Shown: positions 1 through 11,292 of the stretch, piece after piece
Layout: the number at the start of each line of letters is the position of its first letter
How positions within the stretch are numbered: the stretch's first letter is position 1
NCBI GenBank assembly: GCA_030765065.1
Contig: CM060979.1
Coordinates: 103,342,350-103,406,349 of the forward strand
Source of the DNA: Deroplatys truncata
Taxonomy: Eukaryota > Arthropoda > Insecta > Mantodea > Mantidae
Direction: 5' to 3'
DNA: 64,000 nucleotides
Translations under genes and position numbers: made by a program
Notes under the pieces: model-generated
Seen by the model: only the letters and a program-made list of their open reading frames with translations
What the model was told of the DNA's origin: nothing
Database searches by the model: none

Positions 1-1814
1 TACGAAGAAACTATAGGTAACTGTTATTTTCTGTGAAACGTTTAATGGAGAAGCCTTAATTTACCGCTGCGATTAAATTAAAAAACAAATAGCTTTGAAC
101 GTCGGTTTTACTTTCGTATGCCTAATATAAATTAAACGTACAGCAATAAAAATTAGCAATGAATAATGTGTTATCCTCCGCAGACGTTCTTTAATTTCCA
201 GTAGGTCACAAATATAAATGCAGTAATCATGAGTCTACTGAATTTGATGCAATATTTGCAGAAGAAGGTGATGGGAAAAATCACGTTCGTCAATATTGGG
301 TCAGTATTGCTAATCCTTATGAATCCCTTTGGTTACCGAGTAATTTAAAGGACGATATCGTCACGTTGGACGGTCACAGGACACGAATAGTGTTGATATT
401 TAGAGTTGAAACTACCTAGAGTGATACAGCGATTCCAGTCAAAAACGTTTTCCGTACTTTTTGTGGTTTATGTGTCCAATTGAGTACGATTAAGAGAAGC
501 TCTATTGAAGTTTATTATATAAAGCAACTAATCTGCATTTTTGTTGTCTTCACTTTCTTTCTTAAACGCCACCTTTGGCCAAAACTTAGCATTTTTGTTT
601 GGTACAAATCGTAATTTATGCTGAGGTTATGACGCCGCAACAGAGCGGCTGAATAACTGACCACATACAGGCCTAAAACTGAAATGGTACTGATACATGT
701 TATAGTTCACTGACTAGCAATGACTCAATGACAACTGATGACATTGGAGCCTACTATGTGTTGAGCAATATGTTGACATTACTTTTCAGAAAATGCGTGA
801 AAATAGTAAACAGTGCTATATACACGCCATATTTCAGTGATGCAGTGCAATTTCCTTTTTGAAACCTTTGGTACATTTTAGTGCTATTTACCTCGGTGCA
901 ATTCCTCATTCTTCAATGCAACTTATTACCGCCCAAACAAAGCTCGCTGCTTATCTGCCTATTTGGGTTTCAAAGAGTTTTTCTAAAACTCTATGAAATA
1001 TGAAACAGAAGTGTTAATGAACTTTTTAATGTGATCCTAGATATCCATCTCTGGTTTAAACGATGCCATCTATACATGTTCCACCCGGTATAAGAAGATC
1101 AAGAGGATGAGTGGAGAGACTTATCTCGAGACTACATCTAATTTTTCTGATGATGAATACAAATACGATATTTTAGATTACCACTTTTTCAACACAATAG
1201 TTACCTACATTACACTATAATATCATTTTAATGGTTCACATTATATTGTATATTAAAGAGAATAAGCTTGCGAAGTTTCTTCGAAATAGAGCAGGTATTT
1301 CCAGATATTGTGAAATTATAATTCAGGGAAAACAAATTTGAAATTAAATACTGAAAATTAAAATTAAGATTTAAATTCTACACATAAATGCTCAAACGAT
1401 TAAAACCACCGTTACATAAGTTTTAAATACCGCATCCTAGATCATTCCAAATTACTAGAATATCCAAAATTATGGGTGCTCCCCCTCGCCGCTATTTTGT
1501 ACTAAAGATTTATGATATTTAAAACTGGATTTTACAGCTGCTACCACGACCACTGCAGTTTATTTAGACAATTTAAGATTACAAAGGTACCTGAAGCCTC
1601 ACGAAAAGCTGGAGTTACTTATGAAACTTTGAAAACGTGTTCAGAAAGAACCATAATTTAATCATAAAATAAAAAATGTGGATCCATAAAAGTGCATAAT
1701 CCCACTTTAAACTAATTGCGAAAAACCTAAGGTGTAATAGCCGCAGGGTTGCCATTTGCAATGTCATCACAAAGAGATTCCAAGTACGGTACGGTTTACA
1801 CAAAACTTCAGGGT
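1..1814. other. Intergenic AT-rich sequence, nothing recognised
   Basis: No coding pattern, RNA gene or repeat shared with the rest of the window was seen. The open frame at 1615-1803 has no family resemblance and is probably chance. Confidence 0.5.
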
Positions 1815-2405
1815 TAGGAGTTGGGAGTATTCAAAAGAGGGGCCTCCAGTAACTGGAGCTCAGCACCGCAAGTAGGCCATAATCGACCCTTTGTACTTCC
1901 AACGTGGCCCCTAGAAGGAAGGGATGACTGAAGGGTGACCCGAAGGTTGACCAGATCAGACGACGATGTACGCTAGCAAGGACGGAGTACCTAACAATTC
2001 CAAAATGACACCAATCCTGACGCCGGCTGGTCACCCGCAGCCTGGGAATCCCGGGATTAGGCGTTACTAGACGAGCCATTCTCAGGTAGGAAGGGGGTCC
2101 CAGAAGTCCCGCCAAGCGCCACGGAGTAATCTCATCAGATCGCATATTCCACCCTCCTGTCACAACGCACCAACCGCCATCACCTGGTCCTACAACACCG
2201 AAACAGATGAGATAAAACAGATGAAAGCAAATGATGGAGCTATAAAATGATGGACATGAAATTCGTTGTAGAAGGGGAACCACCCCAGCATTCGCCTACC
2301 GACTTGGGGAAACCATTAAAAACCCTAAGATGGGTGTGGCCGGCCCAACGGAAATCGAATTTGGGACCTCTCGAATGCGAGCCTCGCACGTTACGAGACA
2401 ACTCC
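1815..2405 (-). mobile_element. tRNA-derived SINE, core family, tail type C
   Basis: Read on the minus strand, it starts with a decayed tRNA-like head (about 2405-2335) containing the block gctcgcattcgagaggtccc and a B-box-like stretch. Next comes the core shared by all copies of this family in the window (ccccagcattcgcctaccga on the plus strand, about 2281-2300). A GC-rich tail follows, running to about 1815. This tail is unlike those of the other copies. The open frames 1831-2283 and 2247-2504 are by-products of this richer base composition. Ends are approximate; no target-site duplication was identified. Confidence 0.65.
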
Positions 2406-3120
2406 AAAATTAGTTATAGATTTGGAAAGAATTTTAGAAAAATGAACCACAGGTTTCACATTATCTGGCCTTACAGAGTACGAACCTACACATTGGAAAA
2501 TTAAGCCACAAATTCTATACAAACCAAGGATTTCCCGCTATATTATTAATCTGCAATATTATCAGCACGCCTTCTCTGTACATTAAAAACGCTGTCCCAA
2601 TAAACCAGATTTTGTTAGGAAAATAAACTTAATATTTCGAAAATTCGATGGAGGAACAGTTATTGTAAGTACATAAAGTGCCACGTTGTGCATTTTCTGA
2701 ACTATGTTAAATTCGTTTCAGAACACATATCCTCATACACTACTCATATTATTAAACGGAAGAGAATTAAACAACGTTAAATAATTATAAACCAAGTTTA
2801 TATGTGCAATTAAGCACACTGCTTCATTCTGGGGAAACAAAATTATAATAGTGAGTATTTGGAGAACGATTAACTACATGCATTTTCCATAAACTTATGC
2901 AAAAAATGAAAAGGACTTAAATTGGTTTTAACAACTGTATGGGTTTCATTTATGCATGTTTAAAACATAAAGATAGTGCTAAAGTAGAACACAGATATGG
3001 CCACTTTATTTAAAATTAATCTTGTAAACCTGACCTGAATATCAGTAAGATGATATAGAACATGCAGTTTCATAATATAGTACCTAATATATTTGTCTTC
3101 ATATGGGATAAGATATGTAC
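2406..3120. other. Intergenic AT-rich sequence
   Basis: Nothing supportable was seen on either strand. Confidence 0.5.
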
Positions 3121-3129
3121 ATTGAAACC

Positions 3130-3385
3130 CTCAAGGGAAAATGTTGTACTAGCATCGAAATGCGATACCTGAGTGAAGTTTGAAGTTATACTAGAATGTA
3201 CAAAGAGAGAAATACAAAAAGTAAAGAAGAGCTAAATATTTATATTTTAGAAGAAAAAATTTGTAGAAATTATAAATAATTGGAATGAACATATTTTACT
3301 GAGAATGAAAGACTGAAGAATACCAAGTAAGATGTTATACTATAGCCCAGGATGGAATGGAAGTGTTATCCCCATATCAGAGATA
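3130..3385 (+). mobile_element. LINE fragment, C-terminal end of an endonuclease/reverse-transcriptase protein
   Basis: Pieces of one reading path resemble the extreme C-terminus of insect 'endonuclease-reverse transcriptase' LINE proteins. They read roughly EMRYLSEV, then KEELNIYILEEKICRNYK, then WNEHILRMKD, RIPSKMLYYSPG. Frameshifts and stops separate the blocks. The same C-terminal pattern recurs in the LINE pieces at 21.6-21.9 kb and 57.9-58.4 kb, so these may be one family. No 5' part or poly(A) tail was found. It is a dead fragment. Confidence 0.55.
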
Positions 3386-4334
3386 AAGAGACCAGGTCTT
3401 TATTCAAGAGAACTCAACTCAGCGAAGATAACATATTTGGTCCACCAATCCTGGTTTCGTTAATTCATAAGATAGCAAAATCAGTTAATTAGAGACTAGT
3501 AATAATGATGATAGCGAAAATAATAATTTTATTTTTTAAATTTGTTTATTCGGGACGACTGGGTTGACAGGGGCGTATTCTGAAATTGTCCTTGGAGTAT
3601 ACACGGCACTTTACCACTTTAATATCACAACCTTCTTAAGCCTGTATGTTTTCCTTCGTGGTCGTCAGCAGCTTCTTAGTTTTGTTTCTTCCTGCATGAG
3701 AGGATCTATGTGCTCTGAAACGTATTGTTTGATCTCTGAATAATTCCTTTTTAGGGCGAATTCCAATAAAATTACACAGTTAATTACACTGTTGCATGCG
3801 TTATACAGAAACATTACTTTCCCTTTTGCTTTTGACGTTGTCTGTTAGCTCCTCCGAACATGGACTAGCATAAACCGTATTTGACCAGAGCAGAATAAAC
3901 CGTCCATGCACTGTGCAATGCAAGTAAACGAAATAAGTAAGGTAAGCATGCGGTCTGAAATCGCAGAGATAGGATTCAGCAGAGGGCGAGCCAGATCGTC
4001 GTCAGAAGCGATGATCTGGCCCGAGCCAACACCACTTTGTTGCTATTTACGCAAGTTAAGAGCAGCGAAAAGGTTAAAGCACTTATTGGTAACCGTTATT
4101 GAGTTTGAACATTCGGCGTAAACATAATTTCGATGTTTCTCTGCTCTCTTTAATATACTAGCGACATAATGGTAAAAAAGGAATGCTACTTACTGGAGCT
4201 TAAATATACAAGATAGAAGGCTGCAAATAACCATCTTCAAATACGAACACAAGCGTTGAGAGGAGTAACAATGGCTTCATAAATATTTCCAAGAATTTCG
4301 CCAAAAATAAACAATTTACAATGAAGTATATGGC
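3386..4334. other. Intergenic, no recognised gene
   Basis: The open frame at 3906-4121 has no recognisable motif. A slightly GC-richer patch at 3955-4080 is unexplained. Otherwise nothing was seen. Confidence 0.4.
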
Positions 4335-5704
4335 AAAATACACTAACGTTTGTGAAAATTGCAACATCGTGAAAGAATGGCCCAAATGAATCCAAACCCG
4401 GTGGATGAATAGAACAGTGTAGCAGCAATAAATAATTAGGATTGCAGAGAGCTTGGGTACACGTAGGTCCAGCAGGACCCCGTCTTGTGTGTCGTACAAG
4501 GTCAGTGTTACGCCAAGTATAATCGGTGATGAGTTGTCAAACAAGCTGGAAACGTGAAAACAAATACCAGCATGCCGTTCAACATCAAAGGGCGCAATAT
4601 CAGTATGTCAGTGAGTTCGAACGGGCAGAGTGATTGATCTCCGGGAAGCGGGTTTGTCATACCGAGACATTTCGACTCGTACAGGGCATGCTGCTACAAC
4701 AGTGATGCGTGTGTGGAAGCAGTGGATACAAGAGGGTTGTACGCAACGACCAGTAGGTACTGGACCACGCAATATGACACAGCATAGGATGACCGCCATC
4801 TTGTCCACATGGCCAAAACGGACCTACTGCTTCCTCCACAGTGTTGGCTCGGCGCTGGAACACTGCAACAGGTGTGAACTTGTCTACATCGACAATTCGA
4901 AGCCGTGTGTGTGCTGCGGGTTGGACTTTTGCACACATGCCTTGCGTCGGCTTCCAGAAACCACAAGTGCCTCCGACTGCAATGGGTATGTAAATGCCAT
5001 CACTGCCGTGCTGAGTGGCAGAATCTAGTGTTTTCAGACGAGTCCCGATTCAATGTGTTCGACGGCACAATCGAGTGGTGAACACAATCTGGCTGGTTGC
5101 ATTGTTGAGCAACATAGCGCACAAACACCAATATGATGGTTTGGGGCGCCATTGGTTACAACAACCGATCTCGCCTCCAACTTATTAAGGGTAATCTGAA
5201 CAGCAACCGGTGCATGGGGAAGGCTTTAGAGTTCGAGGCAACTTTACATGCCACATTTCAACAGGACAATACCCGGCCACATATTGCAAGGAACATGCAA
5301 GCCTTCTTCAAAGAACAGCATATACCATTGCTTCCCTGGCCTGCACGTTCGCCTGACATGTCACCTATCGCACATGCCTGGGATATGGATGGACGGCAAC
5401 TTGTTCGTCACAGTCCGCCAATAACCAGTGTTCATGATTTGTGGGCTCGCATACAAACTGTATAGAGGGAGATTTCTCAGTAACATGTCCAGAAACTCTT
5501 TGATTCCATTCCATGTGTTTAGCGGCTCTGATTGTAGCCCGTGGAGGTTACACAACATACTGTATTCTCAAGCTCAAAGGTCTTGTACAGATCTGTAAAC
5601 TTAGCCATTTGTGTATTGTCATATACCCAATCCGTGGTATAAAATTAATTTCAATTACGCGTTTCCTTCTTGGTGTTGCAGTTTCCATAAACGTTAGTAT
5701 AATA
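4335..5704 (+). mobile_element. Tc1-like DNA transposon, inactive
   Basis: About 1.37 kb bounded by imperfect terminal inverted repeats. The left end, 4335-4365, contains cactaacgtttgtgaaaatt. The right end, 5675-5704, contains gttgcagtttccataaacgt, which pairs with the left end at most positions. The repeats may extend a few bases further out. The transposase remnant lies between. Length, end sequence and gene order fit a Tc1-type (DD34E) element of the IS630-Tc1-mariner superfamily. Such elements insert at TA, but I could not fix the duplication here. Confidence 0.8.
4610..5560 (+). pseudogene. Tc1-type transposase pseudogene (DD34E, catalytic Glu lost)
   Basis: When intact, this family cuts and pastes its own element in the nucleus. 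The N-terminal part (from 4630) reads MIDLREAGLSYRDISTRTGH, a helix-turn-helix of the Tc1 type, followed by VMRVWKQWIQEG. The catalytic core is recognisable in pieces: VFSDESRF with the first Asp codon at 5037-5039; MVWGAIGYNNRS from 5136; FQQDNTRPH with the second Asp at 5265-5267; and LLPWPARSPDMSPIAHAWD. The acidic residue expected 35 positions after the second Asp is Ala (gca, 5370-5372), so the triad is broken. Stops and frameshifts occur near 4760-5010, 5080, 5463 and 5516. The end of the protein (VARGGYTTY-like) is reached near 5550. It is a dead copy. Confidence 0.88.
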
Positions 5705-6226
5705 CCACCGAAGCACGCGCCACACTGACTGCTGTAAGCTTTTGTATGGATGAAATAAACTATAACGCTGGAATGGGGCAGCGTCTATGAAATATTTAAA
5801 AATGCACACTGATATTTATTTTGATCACGAATGACTAAAAAGAGTTTTGTGCCAAACGTATGCTGCAAAGCAAAATAAACGTTCACGTTAGATAACAATG
5901 AGCACTTTATGAGCAAAACGAAATGAAACATTCACATATATTCTGGAAATGTATTTGTCTTAGGAATGCGTATTTTCATCTGCACATAGGATTGTTGTAA
6001 AAATTGAAAACACCAAATTTTGCACACCATGCTTCCTCTGCTACTACTATCTTATGATCTACTTCACGTCCTGATGTAGTATTCATTAAGATAACCTATT
6101 GTAGTCAAAATCTCTATAATTTAGACATGGTGCATGTTCATTGCGTTCAATGCACTTTTTACATTATAATTTTATGATATATTGGTAGAACGACTATCAT
6201 ATTTTATTTTCTTAGTAGCTGAATCA

Positions 6227-6267
<41 letters not shown>

Positions 6268-6364
6268 TTGGGGTATTTGCTGTCCTTCTTTTCGGTGTAA
6301 CGATTTACACTTCGCGTTTCTGTGTTGAACACAAAGAGGTCATCTGGAGAATCTTCTGTCAGAC
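5705..6364. other. Intergenic, with an (ATT)n microsatellite at 6228-6262
   Basis: AT-rich sequence without a recognisable gene. A short ATT run of about 11-12 units sits at 6228-6262. Confidence 0.6.
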
Positions 6365-6855
6365 AACTGGTTAGAGGTTAGAGTGGTGGAGGATTTCAGC
6401 ACTAGGCCAAGGCTAGGCCTATTGCGCTTGCTAAACTTCCGAGAGGAAGTTATCAGATGAGAGAGCATGAAGGGGGTCCAGATCTAATGAAAGCAGGCGC
6501 AGCGCAGTGAGCTCCCTCACGTTTCCAGGATATCCGTCCCCGGACGTTCCTTCCGTTCCCTCGCTATCCGGAAGACGGTTCGGGCAGGAGGTTCCGTGCC
6601 AGAGAAGAAATATTTCTCTCCTTAAAGCATATCCACCGCACACACCACATACAACCGACCATCGTGCCAGGTCCCGCAACCCAAAGATAAAACGTAATGA
6701 AAGAAGAGAAAGAAAGATGTGTGACGGTAGTATACAGTCCACCCCAGTATTCGCCTACTTTCTGTACGAAAAAACCCAGTCATTATAGCCGAACTAAAAT
6801 GAATAGAAGACGGGACATCCCGAATGCGATCTTCAGACTTTATCGGCTGAGAAAC
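6365..6855 (-). mobile_element. tRNA-derived SINE, core family, tail type B
   Basis: On the minus strand, a decayed tRNA head (about 6855-6795, including the complement of cgggacatcccgaatgcgat) is followed by the shared core near 6742-6762 (ccccagtattcgcctac on the plus strand). A tail follows to about 6365. The tail matches that of the copy at 28.0-28.4 kb in opposite orientation. For example, gttcgggcaggaggttccgt at 6579 corresponds to the complement of the block near 28183-28205. Open frames here are by-products. Confidence 0.65.
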
Positions 6856-7321
6856 CCCAACTAAACTAGACAATAATTGATAAATTCTAGCGACGTCTTA
6901 GTTATGCAAGGCAATTTCCAAGTATAGCCGATAATCAAACGCTTTGAAGTTGAACGTTTTACGCTTTGCTGACCTAAGTTAAGCTAAATGCAAAGTACAA
7001 CCGCTGTTAACTGCTGGAACTTCAAGCACAAGCAGTTTGATGCAGGTCAGGTTGAATCGCGTATAACAAGTATGTCTATTCGATGTTAGCAGATGTGGAA
7101 ACGATTACAGAAAATTACAGATCTGAAGAAACTTCAATTGTGAATAGTATGAAACCTATTTGTTGTATAAATACCTGTGAAGGTTAATCGATTCTATTTC
7201 TTTGGGACTGTCCATAGCTTCAACTGTGCATCACAGAATAATACAGTTTTTTTATGGTGAATCGTGTTCAAAGCAAAAATGTTTACTGTAGTATTTCGTT
7301 GTCTGTTAAGCTATGAACATA
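6856..7321. other. Intergenic, nothing recognised
   Basis: No supportable feature precedes the left mariner end at 7322. Confidence 0.5.
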
Positions 7322-7437
7322 TAGGTTGTCTCAAAATTAGTCCAGTATTTAAATTAGACGCCACTTTCCGTTGTGTTACCAACGTTCTGAAGACATGCTG
7401 GAGTAACACATTAGTGGTTAGTAGTGAGGTAACCGTG

Positions 7438-8369
7438 GTGGAGAAAAACACGATGCAAGGGTGCATAATTATTGTGAAAACATATAAATACGAGAATGTT
7501 GTGCTGAAACTGTGCTCAAATTACGTGGGATGTTTGTGCGGAAAACGCGCCGAACAGAATGCCTGCAAAAGGAGTGTTCAAAAATATAAACAAACAGGTT
7601 CGGGGAGGGACAAAAAAGAAGTGGCCGTCCTAGTACCGGACACTCCACCAAAAACATTGTCTCTGTGAGCACTGGTGTCGCTGAGTGTCCGGAACGTCAA
7701 TTCGCCGTAGGTCTCTTGAGTTAAACATTTCAGAGAATACCATGTAGTTGTGTACCCACACACGATGAAAATGACCAATAGCTTCAGCCAAAAGATCACG
7801 TGAATCGAAGGATAGTCGTTGATTGGGTCCTGGAGAATTCGCAAGTGGATGGCGACTTTGCTAAGAAAATCATCTTCAGTGATGAGGCGCATTTCCAACC
7901 GGATGGGTATGTAAACAAGAAGAACTGCCCCAATTAGGGCATAGAAAACCCTCGATTTATTGAAGAAAATCCTATTTATTTCAACCGAGGTACTGTGCAG
8001 TGTCGCTTTGGTGTTGTGGGCCGCACTTTGAAAACGAGTCTGGAAGTGCAGTAATTGTCAGTGGTGTACGTTATCGCCAGATTATAACAGCAATTGGAAG
8101 CCACGGCCTATGTCATTGATGCTCATGAGGTGTTTTTTCCAATAGAATGGCGCCACGTGTGATGCGCCAGAGAAGCTCTTGCGTTATTACAAAATAATTT
8201 TCACGGATGGCTGATTTTGCGCAAAAGTGATCACAATGGCCACCAAGATAGTGCGCTATTTTACCATGTGACTTTTATCTATCGGGATTTGTAGTGCTCA
8301 ATGTTTACGCAAGCGCTTGCTAACCGTTCCGGAACTTAAAGAATAAATCCGACGTTATAAGGCAACAGC
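7438..8369 (+). pseudogene. mariner-type transposase pseudogene, 5' part
   Basis: This is a cut-and-paste transposase of the IS630-Tc1-mariner superfamily, of the kind common in insects. The N-terminal part reads CIIIVKTYKYENVVLKL, then SVQKYKQTGS with a GRPSTGHS-like linker in another frame. The middle reads NRRIVVDWVLENSQVDGDF, then KKIIFSDEAHFQPDGYVNKK, with the first catalytic Asp at 7881-7883. The second catalytic region reads NGATCDAPEKLL: the expected Asp is Asn (8146-8148), preceded by a stop (8143-8145). Near the C-terminus LTVPELKE, stop, IRRYKAT reaches 8366. Many stops and frameshifts show it is dead. The foldback element interrupts it at 8370. Confidence 0.87.
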
Positions 8370-8379
8370 AGTAGTCTTA

Positions 8380-8525
8380 GTCCCGGATGATCCAATTGGA
8401 TTAACGATAATCCTGCCGCTAGGGGCACTAGTGTCGCTAGTATCGCTGCGTGCGACGGCGGCGGGAAGTTTGAAAAGCGCCCTGAGCGGAAGGATTATCG
8501 TCATTGCAATTGGTTCATCCGGGAC
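8380..8525. repeat. 146-bp terminal palindrome, left end of the foldback
   Basis: The first ~41 bp (gtcccggatgatccaattgg ... tgccgct) and the last ~41 bp (agcggaaggattatcgtc ... catccgggac) are near-complementary, so this end alone can form a hairpin. The loop is GC-rich (tgcgacggcggcgggaag). The same structure lies at the other end of the element. Confidence 0.85.
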
Positions 8526-8569
8526 GAGTTAAAAGAATAGAGGATTAGGGTAAGATGGAGGAAAAACAG

Positions 8570-8840
8570 GAAGTGACGTGGAGTGTTTTGATTGGTAAAA
8601 ATAAGACGAAATGTGATTGGTTAATTGGGGTGGAAGATGAAGGAAGGAAGATGAAAGAGTATGGAGGACACGTGATGGAGAGGAGCTAAGAGGGAAAAGA
8701 TGGGGAGCGAGGGATAAAAAGTATAACAGAAAGTGACGTGTGAAGTTGTGATTGGTGGGAATAAGAAGTGATGTTATTGGTGGAAAGGAGCAAATGAGAG
8801 TTGTTGATTGGTAAGAATAAGAGAGATTATGATTGGTGGA
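8570..8840 (+). promoter_or_regulatory. Cluster of CCAAT-box and CRE-like motifs in the left foldback arm
   Basis: Seven attgg motifs (inverted CCAAT) occur at 8591, 8616, 8624, 8751, 8776, 8807 and 8832. Two tgacgt (CRE-like) motifs lie at 8574 and 8734. Each CRE-like motif is followed about 11 bp later by an attgg. A TATA-like ataaaaag lies at 8714. The block is repeated at about 9825-10000 and mirrored at about 16660-16980. Promoter function is inferred only from motif clustering. Confidence 0.4.
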
Positions 8841-8959
8841 AAGAAAAAGGTGTGGGGAGTGGGGTATGTTGGAGGTGATGGGAAAGGTAAGTTTTGCTAG
8901 CAACAAGATTTGCAAAAGCCTGTGGAGAACTCATCAGCAATTTTTGAACGTTGGATGGT

Positions 8960-9290
8960 GGTTTTGTTGAGTGGATAGAGAGATGGGGCTATATGAGATG
9001 CGGTGGCGAAAATGGGAACTAAACAAGATGGTTGAGACAAGAGGTTTAAGGACGAGGAAAGTTGGAGGTTAGTGGTGAACATGGCGGTCGCAAGAGGTGA
9101 GGGCAAGGAGACGCGGTGGTGAGAATGGGAACTAAAAGAAGATGGCGGTAGCAAGAGCTTAGAAGAGCATATTTTGAGGTTAAAATAGTGGGAACTAAAA
9201 ATGGCAGAGGGTCTGCGACAAGGAGATGCGGTGAGAACTAAACAAGATGGCGGTCGCAAGAGGAGGGTAAGGAGATTTGAGGTTACAGTA
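8960..9290 (+). repeat. Degenerate ~70-bp tandem repeat with aagatggcgg motifs
   Basis: About five loosely related units share gcggtggNgagaatgggaac and aagatggcggtcgcaagagg, near 8999-9050, 9079-9100, 9108-9155, 9190-9225 and 9230-9265. A further copy lies at 9727-9790. The aagatggcgg word resembles a YY1 site. This segment is present only in the left arm. Confidence 0.55.
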
Positions 9291-9427
9291 CCAAAACACG
9301 AAACGATATATTCCTACGCCAAGCAGGCCCGAAAAATAATTATGCGTGTGGTACTTACCTGTTACTGGTGTGGATGCGTCACCAAAAGCGCAGCAGCTTC
9401 ACGCGATGCGAAAAAATAAAAGCAAAC

Positions 9428-9640
9428 TGTTTTTGAAAATGCTTAACCAGCTTTAAGATCAACCAACATCACTACGCACTGATATACCTAGGTTTTTAAA
9501 GCGGTACAGACGCCCTTTGCAGAGACGTAACTTAACTATACCAAAAACCTGGTACTGGACCATCGTGATGGTCGCTAGCGTACGTAGGAGCAGGGTTCTC
9601 ATAGCCGGTCGAAAGCGGTCAAAAAAGTGTACGACGTAGG
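9428..9640 (+). repeat. 200-bp block duplicated within the left foldback arm
   Basis: The block aaactgtttttgaaaatgct ... gtcaaaaaagtgtacga is repeated at 10556-10747 with few changes, and mirrored once in the right arm at about 15888-16082. It shows that the left arm grew by internal duplication. Confidence 0.8.
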
Positions 9641-10094
9641 TGTTCACAGTAGCTGCTGTCGAGTCAACCGTCGAGGTGTGAATGAACGAGATCTGTTCTT
9701 GCCGGCAATCTGGTTGGGAGATGAGAGGCGCGGTGGTAAAAATGGGAACTAAATAAGATGGCGGAGGCATGAAGTTGAGGTTAAGGAGCGGCGAGGTGTT
9801 GTCTGTGCGGAGGTTGGGACTGAAAGAGGGAAAAGATGGCGAACGAGGGATAAAAAGTATAACAGAAAGTGACGTGTGAAGTTGTGATTGGTGGGAATAA
9901 GAAGTGATGTTATTGGTGGAAAGGAACAAATGAAAGTTGTGGATTGGTAAGAATAAGAGAGATTATGATTGGTGGAAAGAAAAAAGGTGTGGGAGTGGGG
10001 AAAGTTGGAGGTGATGGAAAAGGTAAGTTTTGCTACCAACAAGATTTGCAAAAGCCTATCCAGAACTCATCAGCAATTTTAAATAACTAGTGTT

Positions 10095-10860
10095 TCGGGG
10101 TTTTCTCTGGTTGGTAGACGAATGCAAGCTGTTTCTGCTTTTTCATAGGTTTTCCCAAAATTGAAAATGCATATATATTGTAACACAAATGTGTGCAGTG
10201 CAAACGAAAATAAAAATTAAATAGGCACACACACACACACCCGTTGCAGTTGCCATACTTATATTATTCGTCTTTTCCATTTTTTCTTTCTTTTTAAAAA
10301 AATAACTAGTTTTTGGGGGTTTTCTGTGGTTGGTAAACGAATGCAAGCTCTTTCTGCTTTTTCATAGGTTTTCCCTGGTTGGTAGGCGTTTGCTGTAGTG
10401 GTTGACGAAGTCCTTTCTAATTTTCGAGGTTTTCTCAGGTTTTTAGTGGTTGTCCCTGCCCGGTAGGCAAATGATGAAGTTTTCCCTTGTCGGCGCACGG
10501 ATACTAGGCACATACTCGCGCGCACACACACACACACATTTAATAGTAGCGTGTAGCAAACTGTTTTTGAAAAATGCTTAACCAGCTTTAAGATCAACCA
10601 ACATCACTACGCACTGATATACCTAGGTTTTTTAAAGCGGTACAGACGCCCTCTGCACAGACGTAATTTAACTATACCAAAAACCTGGTCGCTAGCGTAC
10701 GTAGGAGCAGGGTTCTCATTGCCGGTCGAAAGCGGGCAAAAAAGTGTACTATCTTGTTTTCATGGGTTTTCCAGATCGGTAGGCGTTAGAATACTCTTAG
10801 AGCTTTTTTCAGGTTTTTCGCGGTTGTCCCTGTACGGTAGGTAAATGCTAAAGTTTTTCT
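10095..10860 (+). repeat. Array of SINE-core-like motifs in the left foldback arm
   Basis: The motif ggttttccctggttggtagg followed by cgaatgc-like sequence recurs near 10099, 10318, 10369, 10440, 10768 and 10818. CA runs and the phrase gcgcacggatactaggcaca lie between copies. The mirrored set is at about 15780-15870, 16150-16330 and 16475-16540. The same motif is the central core of the SINEs elsewhere in the window, for example 45822-45850. Confidence 0.6.
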
Positions 10861-10944
10861 ATAATGTCGTCGTTTTGGCTTGTGGCGCACGGATACTAGG
10901 CACATACTCGCACACACACACACTATAATAGTAGCGTATAAAAA

Positions 10945-11233
10945 AAATTTAACAAACCGTAGATTTTCAAGAAAATTCCCACACCGCAAACTACCCGTTT
11001 AGTGGAAGAAAGTTCGTTATTTTTATTGTCTTAAAAATGGCTCTAACCCTTTTGATTACGGTACGGTATGTTTAAGATATCTGCATGACAAATAAAATGT
11101 ATAACTTCAATTTTCTGGGAATAGCTGTGAAGTAGTCTCATTATGAATGTCTTTTGTACAACTGTTAAACCGTAGGAAACGAAGCCTTACTGTACAAGAA
11201 CTGTACAAGAACGTTAAAGCACACAATTTATGT

Positions 11234-11240
<7 letters not shown>
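10945..11240 (+). mobile_element. Helentron-like fragment in the left foldback arm
   Basis: It contains the family's internal blocks gattttcaagaaaattccc, aaaaatggctctaac, aataaaatgtata, attttctgggaatag and aaaccgtagga. Both ends are missing. It is mirrored in the right arm at about 15420-15690. Confidence 0.7.
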
Positions 11241-11291
<51 letters not shown>

Positions 11292-11292
11292 T
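11232..11292 (+). repeat. (ATT)n microsatellite, left arm
   Basis: About 18-19 ATT units. The mirrored run at 15361-15394 is 7 units shorter. It produces the poly-Tyr and poly-Leu frames seen here. Confidence 0.9.

Noticed and set aside
1831..2283. 150-residue minus-strand open frame
   Set aside because: It lies inside the GC-rich tail of a SINE, and similar by-product frames occur in the other SINE copies.
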